Part shown: piece after piece, positions 25,738 to 33,977 of the stretch | Position numbering within the stretch: the first letter of the stretch is position 1 | Layout of the letters: each line of letters begins with the position of its first letter | Source of the DNA: Cognatazoarcus sp050305135 | GTDB lineage: Bacteria > Pseudomonadota > Gammaproteobacteria > Burkholderiales > Rhodocyclaceae | NCBI GenBank assembly: GCA_050305135.1 | Contig: JBNLET010000203.1 | Coordinates: 1 to 39,807, forward strand | DNA: 39,807 bases | Direction of reading: 5' to 3' | Notes under the pieces: generated by a model | What the model was told of the DNA's origin: nothing | The model's input: only the letters and a program-made list of their open reading frames with translations | Databases searched by the model: none | Position numbers and translations under genes: made by a program

Positions 25738-27334
25738 CATCGCGCGGCCCGGCGCGGGCCCGGTAAGACTGCACTCGAGCATCGTCGCCCGCACGACTCT
25801 GAAGATCATTGGTCTGTCGGTCATTGTCGGCTTGGTCGCGATCCTCGTCAGCGAGCGCCTGCTAGAGGTTCGCGAGCACGAGCGACTGAACGACAACCTG
25901 GGTCAGTTGATCGCCGCCGTCGAGCGGACGGCCAGCATTGCCGCCTTTGCGAGCGACCCACAACTGGGCGCCGAGGTCGCAGCCGGACTGCGCCACAACG
26001 AGGCGGTTCTTGCCGTGCGCATCTATTCCGGCAATCAGTTGCTCGCAGGATCGGGGGCGACTCCCGACCGAAAATCGGCAGCGTCCCTCGACACCATCGC
26101 CCGCCCGCTGTATTCACCCTTTGCCGCCGAGGAGTCGATCGGCCGAATCGAAATCGATCCGGCGCGCGAGAAGATCCACAGTGAGGCCACTCGCAACGCC
26201 TACTTCGTCGCCATGCTGCTCGCCGCCCAGGTCGCGATGATCGGCTGTGCGGTGGCCTGGGTCGTCTACCGCTCCATCACGCGCCCGATCAAGCGAATCG
26301 CGGACGGCCTCCACAACCTCGACGTGAAGCACGGCGCGCAATTGACGCCACCGTCGGGTAGCGAAGAAGATGAAATCGGCCGCCTCGTCAAGGACGTGAA
26401 CTCGCTGGTCAGCCGGATGCACGAGTTGCTCTCCACGGAAAGGGGCTTGCGCGAAGAACACGCTCGGTCCGAGCGCCGCTTCCGGATGATCTTCGAGAAC
26501 GCCGAAACCGGCATCTTCGTGGTGGACGCGGACGGCTATCTTCGATCCTGGAATCCGGCGATGGCGCGTCTGGTCGGCAGCGAACGTTTCCAGCAGGCCG
26601 GCATGCCGCCCCGCCTGGATCTGTTGCTCGGCATGTCGGCCGAGATCGTCACCAAGATGGCGGATCAGGCGCGGACCCAGAAGACCTGCCGAAGCGAGGA
26701 TCTTCGGCTTTCGGATGATTCGGCGCACTCCGGGCGCTGGATCAGTCTCGTCCTGAACGTCGTGGGCGACGGCCCGCTGTACGGCGTCGCCAACGACATA
26801 ACGGAACGCAAGCGCGCCATGGAACAGGTCCTCTCGATGGCGGAACGCGACCCCTTGACCGGCCTGTTCAATCGGCGCGGTCTACAGCGTATCGCCGGCC
26901 GGATCCTCGCCACCGTCGATCAGCGCCACCAGGTGGCCGTCCTGATGATCGATCTGGACGGATTTAAGGCGGTCAATGACAATCACGGCCACGAAACCGG
27001 CGACAACCTGCTGATCCGCGTTTCGCAGATCCTTGCGTCTCTGCTCCGAAAGAGCGATATCGTCGGCCGGCTCGGTGGCGACGAGTTTGCCGTCCTACTC
27101 ACCGAGCTGAGTGAGCCCGGTTCGGCGACGATGGTCGCCGACAAGATCGTCGAGGCTTGCTCGGAGGTCATGTCCGTCGGCGGTGTGAACGCACGGATCG
27201 GAGCGAGCGTCGGCATCGCTGTCGCAGCGTCTCCGAACGAACCCTTCGCGAGACTGCTGGACAAAGCGGACCGGGCCATGTACGACGCAAAACGTGCCGG
27301 CAAGTCGGCATACCGCGTCCACGCGACCGATTGA
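25721..27334 (+). CDS. membrane diguanylate cyclase (periplasmic sensor-HAMP-PAS-GGDEF)
   Basis: A 537-aa inner membrane protein expected to make cyclic di-GMP. The order is: membrane helix (about 27-45), a periplasmic CHASE8-like sensor (about 46-158, with TASIAAFASDPQLGAEVA), a second helix (about 160-184), HAMP (about 185-240), PAS (about 253-365), and GGDEF (about 375-535). The active motif GGDEF is intact (452-456). The feedback-inhibition I-site RKSD (443-446) sits at the canonical spacing, so product inhibition is likely. GTG at 25721 is used; GTG at 25730 is an alternative. Overlap with the upstream binding-protein gene suggests that protein and this sensor work together. Confidence 0.92.
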   Translation: MDRVTSIARPGAGPVRLHSSIVARTTLKIIGLSVIVGLVAILVSERLLEVREHERLNDNLGQLIAAVERTASIAAFASDPQLGAEVAAGLRHNEAVLAVRIYSGNQLLAGSGATPDRKSAASLDTIARPLYSPFAAEESIGRIEIDPAREKIHSEATRNAYFVAMLLAAQVAMIGCAVAWVVYRSITRPIKRIADGLHNLDVKHGAQLTPPSGSEEDEIGRLVKDVNSLVSRMHELLSTERGLREEHARSERRFRMIFENAETGIFVVDADGYLRSWNPAMARLVGSERFQQAGMPPRLDLLLGMSAEIVTKMADQARTQKTCRSEDLRLSDDSAHSGRWISLVLNVVGDGPLYGVANDITERKRAMEQVLSMAERDPLTGLFNRRGLQRIAGRILATVDQRHQVAVLMIDLDGFKAVNDNHGHETGDNLLIRVSQILASLLRKSDIVGRLGGDEFAVLLTELSEPGSATMVADKIVEACSEVMSVGGVNARIGASVGIAVAASPNEPFARLLDKADRAMYDAKRAGKSAYRVHATD

Positions 27335-27672
27335 CTGATCGCTCCTCCGCGTCGTCCGCGCCTGCTGAAGTCACGATACCCGCCGGCAGAACTCAGCGAC
27401 GATCCTTCTCTCGGCTTGCCGGCTGCGGATTGATCCGCCCAGTGGGCCGAAGTCGGTGTCTCTCCCGAGCGCTTTTTTCACCACGCCAACGGACACGATC
27501 TGCGAGTGCGCGAACCGGCCCGATGTCGGCCGTACGGGAAGGCCGCCGTCACTCGGGGCAGACATGCAGCGCGCAAAAAAGCCGGCTCGAGGCCGGCTTT
27601 CTCTTATCGGCGGGCGGGCAGTTCGACGGGTTCTACTGTGCGACCGACCTTGCTTTCCGCCGTCGCGACCGC
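27335..27672. other. gap between convergent genes
   Basis: Contains the terminator at 27575-27604. I see no gene in the rest. Confidence 0.5.
27575..27604 (-). terminator. intrinsic terminator of the ammonium transporter gene
   Basis: The stem AAAGCCGGC pairs with GCCGGCTTT around a 5-nt loop (TCGAG). Read on the minus strand the hairpin is followed by six T residues. On the plus strand the T-run is shorter (TTTCTCTT), so it may also stop diguanylate cyclase transcripts. Confidence 0.8.
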
Positions 27673-28875
27673 CTACCAGGAGGTGTCGTGTTCCGCGGTG
27701 GCCGAGATCTTGTGGATCGCCAGGTCGGCGCCTTCGAACTCCTGCTCCGGATCCAGCCGCAGCCCCATCGCCGCCTTGATGCCGCCATAGACGATGACGC
27801 CGCCGGCCAGCGCGACGACGATGCCGAGCAGCGTACCAAGCAGCTGGCTGCCGAAGCTGATGCCGCCGAGGCCGCCCAGCGCGCTGCTGCCGAAGATGCC
27901 GGCCGCGATGCCGCCCCAGGCGCCGCACAGGCCGTGCAGCGGCCAGACGCCGAGCACGTCGTCGATCTTCCAGCGGTTCTGCGCGATCGTGAACATCTGG
28001 ACGAACAGCACGCCGGCCACCGCGCCGACCACCAGCGCGCCGACCGGGTGCATCAGGTCGGAGCCGGCGCACACTGCCACCAGGCCGGCCAGCGGGCCGT
28101 TGTGCACGAAGCCCGGGTCGTTGCGGCCGGCCACCAGCGCGGCCAGCGTGCCGCCGACCATCGCCATCAGCGAATTCAGCGCCACCAGCCCGTTGATGGC
28201 TTCCAGCCGCTGCGCGCTCATGACGTTGAAGCCGAACCAGCCGACCGTCAGGATCCAGGCGCCCAGCGCCAGGAACGGGATGCTGGAGGGCGGATGGGCG
28301 GCAATCGCCCCGCTCTTCTGGTAGCGGCCGCGGCGTGCACCGAGCAGCAGCACTGCCGGCAGCGCGATCCAGCCGCCGACGGCATGCACGACGACGCTGC
28401 CGGCGAAGTCGTGGAACTGGGCCCCGAAGCTCGACTCGAGCCAGGCCTGCACGCCCAGGTTGCCGTTCCAGACGATGCCCTCGAAGAACGGATAGATCAG
28501 GCCAACCAGCAGGAAGGTCGCCAGCAGTTGCGGATAGAAGCGCGCCCGCTCGGCGATGCCGCCCGAGATGATGGCGGGGATCGCCGCCGCGAAGGTCAAC
28601 AGGAAGAAGAACTTGACCAGTTCGTAGCCACCCTGGGCGGCAAGCTGCTCGGCGCCGACCAGGAATCCGGTGCCGTAGGCGACCGAATAGCCGAGGAAGA
28701 AATAGGCCAGCGTGGACATGCCGAAGTCGGTCAGGATCTTGACCAGCGCGTTGACCTGGTTCTTGCGCCGCACCGTGCCGAGTTCGAGGAAAGCGAACCC
28801 GGCGTGCATCGCAAGCACCATGATGGCGCCCAGCAGGATGAACAGGACGTCACCGCCCACCTTGAAGTCTTCCAT
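27673..28875 (-). CDS. amtB: ammonium transporter (Amt family)
   Basis: A 400-aa inner membrane protein with about eleven hydrophobic helices, the usual Amt core length without a signal peptide. It carries the conserved stretch HDFAGSVVVHAVGG, with the first pore histidine and the Asp ahead of it, and VWPLHGLCGAWGG with the second pore histidine. ARFYPQLLATF and VGWFGFNV are also typical. The ATG at 28875 has GGGAGC 6 nt upstream; the open frame to 28929 would add an unlikely cytoplasmic leader. No glnK gene is adjacent, which is unusual. Its upstream region has a sigma-54 promoter and two NtrC-like sites, so nitrogen limitation probably induces it. Confidence 0.93.
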   Translation of the reverse strand: MEDFKVGGDVLFILLGAIMVLAMHAGFAFLELGTVRRKNQVNALVKILTDFGMSTLAYFFLGYSVAYGTGFLVGAEQLAAQGGYELVKFFFLLTFAAAIPAIISGGIAERARFYPQLLATFLLVGLIYPFFEGIVWNGNLGVQAWLESSFGAQFHDFAGSVVVHAVGGWIALPAVLLLGARRGRYQKSGAIAAHPPSSIPFLALGAWILTVGWFGFNVMSAQRLEAINGLVALNSLMAMVGGTLAALVAGRNDPGFVHNGPLAGLVAVCAGSDLMHPVGALVVGAVAGVLFVQMFTIAQNRWKIDDVLGVWPLHGLCGAWGGIAAGIFGSSALGGLGGISFGSQLLGTLLGIVVALAGGVIVYGGIKAAMGLRLDPEQEFEGADLAIHKISATAEHDTSW

Positions 28876-28908
28876 TGCTTGCTCCCGTTTGCACAATGGG
28901 GGCGCATG

Positions 28909-28925
28909 AAGCGAAGACCATACCA
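28909..28925 (-). promoter_or_regulatory. sigma-54 promoter of the ammonium transporter gene
   Basis: On the minus strand the sequence is TGGTATGGTCTTCGCTT. It has the invariant GG and GC dinucleotides separated by 10 bp and otherwise matches TGGCACG-N4-TTGCT well. Transcription would start near 28899, some 24 nt before the ATG. Confidence 0.6.
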
Positions 28926-28986
28926 GCAACCAAACTATTAGTTTTCAATGACTTGGAAAAACGACGCACCGAAACAGAGAAGTCGG

Positions 28987-29003
28987 CGCACCAATCGCGT
29001 GCA
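28987..29003. promoter_or_regulatory. NtrC-like enhancer site, proximal
   Basis: CGCACCAATCGCGTGCA has the GCAC-N7-GTGC dyad of the NtrC consensus TGCACCAAAATGGTGCA. Its centre is about 96 bp upstream of the predicted sigma-54 start. Confidence 0.55.
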
Positions 29004-29018
29004 ATCGGCGCCCAAAAA

Positions 29019-29035
29019 TGCTCTCCATTGGTGCC
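29019..29035. promoter_or_regulatory. NtrC-like enhancer site, distal
   Basis: TGCTCTCCATTGGTGCC matches the NtrC dyad with one mismatch in the left half. Its centre is 32 bp, or three helical turns, from the proximal site, so the two could be bound cooperatively on one face of the helix. Confidence 0.5.
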
Positions 29036-29098
29036 AACATTCGACCGTTCGTTCTCAATTGGTGCAAGGCACGGGAGCAGCCTTGCGGGCGACCTTTT

Positions 29099-30343
29099 TC
29101 ACTGGCCGTCGGCCCGATACCCCTTCGGCAACAGCACCCACATCCTGCCCTGCTGGCGCATCCGCCCGGCCATCCGGCCGGCCTCGTGGCCGAAGCCCCA
29201 GAAAAAATCCGCCCGCACGCCGCCCTTGATGGCGCCGCCGGTATCCTGCGCGACGACCAGCCGCCTGAGCGGCGCCACGCTGTTCGGCTGCGTCGTATCC
29301 AGGAACACCGGCGCACCGAGCGGCACGCTGCGCGGATCGACGGCGATGCTGCGCCCGGCGGTCAGCGGCACGCCCAGCGCACCGATCGGCCCCTCGTCGC
29401 CGGCCGGCAGGCGGCGGAAGAAGACATAGGCCGGATTCGCGCCGAGCAGTTCCGACAGGCGCTGCGGGTGCGCCTCGGCCCAGGCCTTGATGCCGTCCAT
29501 CGAGGCCTGCGACAGCTTCAACTCGCCCTGCTCGACCAGCCAGCGGCCGATCGACACGTAGGGGTGGCCGTTGTGGTCCGCGTAGCCGATGCGCACGCGC
29601 GCCCCGTCCGGCAGCTCGACGCGGCCCGAACCCTGCACCTGCAGGAAGAACAGCTCGATCGGGTCCTCGGCCCACAGCAGCACCGGCGCCGGCAGCGCCG
29701 GCCCCAGCGCCGCGATCTCGGACCGCGTCCAGTAGGGTTTCAGCGTCTGCCCGTCGAGCCGGCCGCGCAGCCGCAGCTTCTTCAGCTCCGGGTAGAGGCC
29801 GGCCAGCTCGACGTCCACCAGGTCGTCCGGCACGCCCAGCACCGGCCAGCGGGCCACCTCGTCGCGCTGCAGGCGACCGCGGATCAGCGGCTCGTAGTAG
29901 CCGGTCACCAGCCCGCTGTCGGAATCGTCCGAATTGACGACGTGCCACGGCTGCAGCGACGCGCGCAGGTAGTCGAGCATGGCCGCCGGGTCGTTTGCCG
30001 GGAGCTTCGGCAAGCCGGCGCAAAAGTCCAGCCATGGCTCGCCGCCGCCGAGTTTGCCGCAGGACCGGCGCAGCGCCGGCAGCGCCTCCAGCACCGGATC
30101 CTCGGCCAGGCCGGCGAGCTGCGGCCAGTCCGCGGCCACCAGGTGGGCGGCCTCGGTCGCTGGCGCGGGCGCTGCGGCGACCGGACACTTCGGACAGGCG
30201 GGGCAGACCGGGCAGCTCGGGCACGACTGCTGCGGGCATTGCTCGGCCGACCTGGCGGCTTCGCGTTCCGCCTGCGGCGAGCAGGCGCAGATGCCGAGCA
30301 GCAGCAGCGCGGCAGCCAGCCGGCGCTTCAGGATCTGGAACAT
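29099..30343 (-). CDS. mltA: membrane-bound lytic murein transglycosylase A
   Basis: A 414-aa lipoprotein that cleaves the glycan strands of peptidoglycan to 1,6-anhydro products. The signal segment LLLLGICAC ends in the acylated cysteine. It is followed by a cysteine-proline stretch (CPQQSCPSCPVCPACPKCP, about 36-54), which is unusual for an exported enzyme. The MltA barrel includes SGLVTGYYEP and FFLQVQGSGRVELPDG. The C-terminal 3D domain has VAQDTGGAIKG and RADFFWGFG with the active-site Asp region. The ATG at 30343 is the only sensible start. It is transcribed away from the small membrane protein and DUF815 genes. Confidence 0.93.
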   Translation of the reverse strand: MFQILKRRLAAALLLLGICACSPQAEREAARSAEQCPQQSCPSCPVCPACPKCPVAAAPAPATEAAHLVAADWPQLAGLAEDPVLEALPALRRSCGKLGGGEPWLDFCAGLPKLPANDPAAMLDYLRASLQPWHVVNSDDSDSGLVTGYYEPLIRGRLQRDEVARWPVLGVPDDLVDVELAGLYPELKKLRLRGRLDGQTLKPYWTRSEIAALGPALPAPVLLWAEDPIELFFLQVQGSGRVELPDGARVRIGYADHNGHPYVSIGRWLVEQGELKLSQASMDGIKAWAEAHPQRLSELLGANPAYVFFRRLPAGDEGPIGALGVPLTAGRSIAVDPRSVPLGAPVFLDTTQPNSVAPLRRLVVAQDTGGAIKGGVRADFFWGFGHEAGRMAGRMRQQGRMWVLLPKGYRADGQ

Positions 30344-30439
30344 GGGGATCGGTTACACTCGCGTCGCAAGGCGACGAGTATAAGACGCCTGCCCACCCTC
30401 CCGATTCGAACCGCCCCGCCTCCGACCGGAGCTGACACC

Positions 30440-30553
30440 ATGTGGGTAATCATTCTCGAAGCCGGCGTGGCCCTGACGCTGCTGCTGGTCATCGTCTGGG
30501 CCACCTGGCCGCGCAAACGCAGGAATCCCGACGAAGATGAACGCAAGTCCTGA
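30440..30553 (+). CDS. 37-aa single-pass membrane peptide
   Basis: A short frame starting with ATG at 30440, with GGAG about 8 nt upstream. It encodes one hydrophobic helix (about 4-22, IILEAGVALTLLLVIVWATW) and a charged tail (PRKRRNPDEDERKS). Its end overlaps the start of the DUF815 ATPase gene by 17 nt, which suggests translational coupling. No family is recognised. Confidence 0.6.
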   Translation: MWVIILEAGVALTLLLVIVWATWPRKRRNPDEDERKS

Positions 30554-31409
30554 ACTGGCCGCGCTGCTGGCCCGCGCCGAGCGCGTGCTGAGCCGGCTCG
30601 AGGCGGTGCTGCCCGGCCCGCCGGAGGCGCCCGACTGGCGCGCTTCCACGGCCTTCCGCTGGCGCCGGCGCAACGGCCGCGCATTGCTCGAGCCGGTCGC
30701 CTCGCCGCACCGCATCCGGCTCTCCGACCTGAAGGACGTGGACCAGCAGAAGAAGCGCATCGACCAGAACACGCGCCAGTTCCTGGCCGGGCGGCACGCC
30801 AACAACGTGCTGCTGACCGGTGCCCGCGGCACCGGCAAGTCTTCGCTGGTGAAGGCCTTGCTGACCGCCCACGCGAAGAGCGGGCTGCGCCTGATCGAGG
30901 TGGACAAGAGCGAGCTGATCGACTTGCCCGACATCGTGGACCTGGTGCGCGGCCGGCCCGAACGCTTCATCCTGTTCTGCGACGATCTGTCGTTCGAGGA
31001 GGGCGAGGCCGCCTACAAGGCCCTGAAGAGCGTGCTCGACGGCTCGGTCGCCTCGGTGTCGGACAACGTGCTGATCTACGCCACCTCGAACCGCCGCCAC
31101 CTGATGCCGGAATACATGGCCGAGAACCTGCAGTCGCGCCATGTGGACGGCGAGGTCCATCCGGGCGAGGCGGTGGAAGAGAAGATCTCGCTGTCCGAGC
31201 GCTTCGGCCTGTGGCTGTCCTTCTATCCATTCAGCCAGGACGAATACCTGGGCGTCGTGCGCCACTGGCTGAAGCAGTTCAAGGTGCCGGCGGCCCAGAT
31301 CGACGAGGCCCGCGGCGAGGCGCTGCAGTGGGCGCTGATGCGCGGCTCGCGCAGCGGCCGGGTGGCCTGGCAGTTCGCGCGCGACTTCGCCGGGCGCTGC
31401 GAGGGCTGA
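30537..31409 (+). CDS. DUF815 family AAA+ ATPase
   Basis: A 290-aa cytoplasmic P-loop ATPase. It has Walker A GARGTGKS (95-102) after ANNVLLT, a Walker B-type FILFCDDLSF (about 142-151), and a sensor-like ATSNRRHLMPE. RFGLWLSFYPFSQDEYL follows, as is usual for DUF815. The cellular role of the family is not established. The ATG at 30537 lies inside the small membrane-peptide gene; the Nudix gene begins 3 nt after its stop. The three genes likely form one transcript. Confidence 0.9.
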   Translation: MNASPELAALLARAERVLSRLEAVLPGPPEAPDWRASTAFRWRRRNGRALLEPVASPHRIRLSDLKDVDQQKKRIDQNTRQFLAGRHANNVLLTGARGTGKSSLVKALLTAHAKSGLRLIEVDKSELIDLPDIVDLVRGRPERFILFCDDLSFEEGEAAYKALKSVLDGSVASVSDNVLIYATSNRRHLMPEYMAENLQSRHVDGEVHPGEAVEEKISLSERFGLWLSFYPFSQDEYLGVVRHWLKQFKVPAAQIDEARGEALQWALMRGSRSGRVAWQFARDFAGRCEG

Positions 31410-31412
31410 TCG

Positions 31413-32354
31413 ATGGGTACGCGCAAGCAGGTGGATGTGGCCGCGGCGGTGATCCTGCGGCCCGATGGCAGCTTCCTGCTCGGCCAGCGCGCGCCGGGCA
31501 CGTTCTACCCGGGCTACTGGGAATTTCCCGGCGGCAAGGTCGAAGCCGGCGAGGAGGTGGCCGCAGCCCTGGTGCGCGAGCTCGACGAGGAGCTGGGCAT
31601 CCGGGTGCTGCGCTGCCGGCCGTGGCTGGTGCGCGAACACGTCTACGAGCATGCCCACGTCAGGCTGCACTTCTTCCAGGTGCCCGAGTGGAGCGGCGAG
31701 GTGAACGATCACGCGCACAGCGCGCTGGCCTGGCAGCGGGCCGACGCGCTCGACGTCGCGCCGATGCTGCCGGCCAACGGGCCGATCCTGAAAGCCCTGC
31801 GGCTGCCCGAGCGGATGGGCGTCAGCAGCGTGCGCACGCTCGGCATCGACGGGCAGCTGGCAGCGCTGGAGCGTGCGCTGGCCGGCGGTCTGCGGCTGGT
31901 GCAGCTACGCGAGGCCGGCCTGCCCCGCACCGAACTGAACCATCTGGCGCGCGAGATGCGCGTCCGCTGCCAGGCGGCCGGCGCGCTGCTGGTGGTCAAT
32001 GGCGACGAGGCGCTGGCGCGGGACGCAGCGGCCGACGGACTGCACCTGCCCGCGCGCGAGCTGATGGCCCGCCGCACGCGGCCGGAATTCGACTGGGTCG
32101 GCGCCTCCTGCCACCGCCGCGAGGAACTGGAACAGGCCGCCCGCCTCGGCCTCGACTACGCCTTGCTCGGACACGTGGCTGCGACGCCGAGCCACGAGGG
32201 CGAGCCGCCGCTGGGCTGGGCGCGCTTCGAAGCCCTGGTGCGCCTGTTGCCGCTGCCGGTATTCGCGATCGGCGGCCTCGACATGTCCGACCTCGAGCGT
32301 GCCCGACAGGCCGGCGCCCACGGCGTGGCATCGATCCGCGCGGCCTGGTACTAG
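31413..32354 (+). CDS. Nudix hydrolase fused to a thiamine-phosphate-synthase-like domain
   Basis: A 313-aa two-domain protein. Residues 1-130 are a MutT-type Nudix domain with a complete box from G41 to I63 (GKVEAGEE, then RELDEELG); these enzymes remove oxidised nucleotides such as 8-oxo-dGTP. Residues about 145-313 form a ThiE-like barrel (LRLVQLREAGL, DGLHLP, GHVAATPSHEG, VFAIGGL). The fusion is common in Betaproteobacteria. The ThiE half lacks parts of the canonical thiazole-phosphate site, so it may not make thiamine phosphate; that is inference. It starts with ATG at 31413, directly after the DUF815 gene. Confidence 0.92.
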   Translation: MGTRKQVDVAAAVILRPDGSFLLGQRAPGTFYPGYWEFPGGKVEAGEEVAAALVRELDEELGIRVLRCRPWLVREHVYEHAHVRLHFFQVPEWSGEVNDHAHSALAWQRADALDVAPMLPANGPILKALRLPERMGVSSVRTLGIDGQLAALERALAGGLRLVQLREAGLPRTELNHLAREMRVRCQAAGALLVVNGDEALARDAAADGLHLPARELMARRTRPEFDWVGASCHRREELEQAARLGLDYALLGHVAATPSHEGEPPLGWARFEALVRLLPLPVFAIGGLDMSDLERARQAGAHGVASIRAAWY

Positions 32355-32586
32355 GACCGGTCGCAGCCCGGCAGCGGCGTTCCCCCGGCCCCGGCCATCG
32401 CCGGACGCTCCGCTGTGGCGGCGGCCGCAGCCGGATCGCGAAACCCGTCCGTCGTGGCGCCGCCGCCGACAGGCGATGGCAAGTAGTGCGGCACCCGGCA
32501 CGTATAACTAAAGTAGTATCGTACAGACTCGATCCGGGTTCGCAACGTGACGGATTCGCCTCCCCCGAGAGGCCTCCGCCCGGATA

Positions 32587-33801
32587 ATGATCCGAACGGC
32601 CGGCACGGCACCGATCAACTCGCGACGCAGGGAAAATGAGCGCAGAGCAGCACCGACCTTGGCCATGCAGAGCAAGAGCCCGCTAACCGAAGCGCCCGTT
32701 CCGGACCACGGCCCGGTGGAGCAGAGCGTCGCCGGCATCTACCTGATCCAGGAAGGCAGCTTCACGTACGTCAATCCCGAGTTCGCACGGATCTTCGGCT
32801 ACGACTCGCCGTCGGAAATCATCGATCAGGTGCCGATGGTTGCGCTGATCGCACCGGAACACCGCGCCATGGTGCTCGAGAACGTCCGCCTGAGGGTCAG
32901 CGGCAAGGTGCAGGAAATGCGCTACACCTTCACCGGCCTGCGCCGCGGCGGCGGCCGGATCGAGGTGGAAGTGCACGGCCATCACATCGACGTCAACGGC
33001 AAGCCGGGCGTCATCGGGCTGCTCCTCGACGTGTCGGCCCGCCGGCGGGCGGAACGAACCATCGACGCCTGTCTCGGCATGATCGGCGGCGACCTGCGGA
33101 CGCCGCTGCACCAGGTGGACAACCTGGGCGAATTGCTGGCCGGGCAGGCCCCGGGCCAAGGCGGCGAGGCGCAGATCGCGGAGCTCGAGCGGGCCACCCA
33201 GCGCCTGCAGAACCTGATCGGCGCCATGCTCGAGTTGTCACGGCTCGAGAGCGGCGAAACGAAGAGCGTGCCGTCGGACTTCGGCACCTCCGCGCTGCTC
33301 GAACGTGCGGCGCACAAGATCTCCGCCGCCGCCGCCCGCAAGGGAATCCGCCTCGTCACTACCCTCTCGCCGGGCTGTCCGGCCCGCCTGCATGGCGACG
33401 CGCGGCACATGGCACGGGCGCTGGACGCCCTGGTCGGCAATGCGGAGAAGTTCTCCGACTGCGGCGAAATCGTGCTGCGGGCCAGTCTCTGCAGCGGCGA
33501 TCGCGCCGCGAAACGCCTTCGCGTCGAAGTCGCGGACCAGGGCCATGGCATCGAGGCGGGTATCCGGGAAGGCATCCGCGACCTGTTCAGCCACGACGAC
33601 CACTCCGACACGCGCCGCTATGGCGGGGTCGGCCTGGGGCTGGCGCTGTGCAAGCGGCTGGTGTCGCTGCTGCACGGCGAGATCGGCTTCGAGTCGCGCC
33701 CCTCGCTCGGCAGCACGTTCTGGCTGGAAGTCCCGGTCAGCCTGCCGGAACGGGCCGAGGCCGAGGCCGAGGCTGCGGCGCAGGGCGCGGAATCGCGCTG
33801 A
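32587..33801 (+). CDS. PAS-domain histidine kinase lacking the phospho-accepting histidine
   Basis: A 404-aa cytoplasmic sensor kinase-like protein. A PAS domain (about 45-150, GIYLIQEGSFTYVNPEFARI) is followed by a HisKA-like dimerisation region (about 155-225) and a HATPase domain (about 235-390). The ATP-binding motifs are intact: N285 in LVGNAEKFS, DQGHG (317-321) and GVGLGL (347-352). The H-box is GGDLRTPLH (167-175) instead of the usual SHELRTPLN, so the histidine that should be phosphorylated is glycine. No response regulator gene is adjacent. It may be a pseudokinase, or it may act through a partner. The start codon is uncertain: 32587 is used, and ATG 32665 would remove an Arg-rich leader. 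Confidence 0.87.
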   Translation: MIRTAGTAPINSRRRENERRAAPTLAMQSKSPLTEAPVPDHGPVEQSVAGIYLIQEGSFTYVNPEFARIFGYDSPSEIIDQVPMVALIAPEHRAMVLENVRLRVSGKVQEMRYTFTGLRRGGGRIEVEVHGHHIDVNGKPGVIGLLLDVSARRRAERTIDACLGMIGGDLRTPLHQVDNLGELLAGQAPGQGGEAQIAELERATQRLQNLIGAMLELSRLESGETKSVPSDFGTSALLERAAHKISAAAARKGIRLVTTLSPGCPARLHGDARHMARALDALVGNAEKFSDCGEIVLRASLCSGDRAAKRLRVEVADQGHGIEAGIREGIRDLFSHDDHSDTRRYGGVGLGLALCKRLVSLLHGEIGFESRPSLGSTFWLEVPVSLPERAEAEAEAAAQGAESR

Positions 33802-33887
33802 CGAGGATCCGGCAGCAGCTGCGCAGGGATGCCGCGCCTGCCACGGCATCGCGAACACACACCGGGTATGTGCCTTCGCACCCGATC

Positions 33888-33904
33888 GTATCGAATTTCG
33901 ATAC
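33888..33904. promoter_or_regulatory. palindrome upstream of the lipid cluster
   Basis: GTATCGA and TCGATAC are separated by 3 bp (ATT). A third GTATCG lies at 33917-33922. It sits 75-90 bp before the first gene of the ynb-like cluster and may be an operator. Confidence 0.35.
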
Positions 33905-33977
33905 TAAATGACATCAGTATCGTCACAGAGTACGGCTCTGGCTATGATGCGCCTGCCTGTACTTCGAGACGACACCG

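Noticed and set aside
27157..28941. 594-aa plus-strand open frame
   Set aside because: It is antisense to the clearly recognisable ammonium transporter and its translation is low-complexity Gln/Arg/Asp-rich.
29005..29040. Alternative sigma-54 promoters (GG and GC pairs near 29010 and 29035)
   Set aside because: The GG-to-GC spacing is 9 or 12 bp rather than 10, unlike the exact spacing at 28909-28925.
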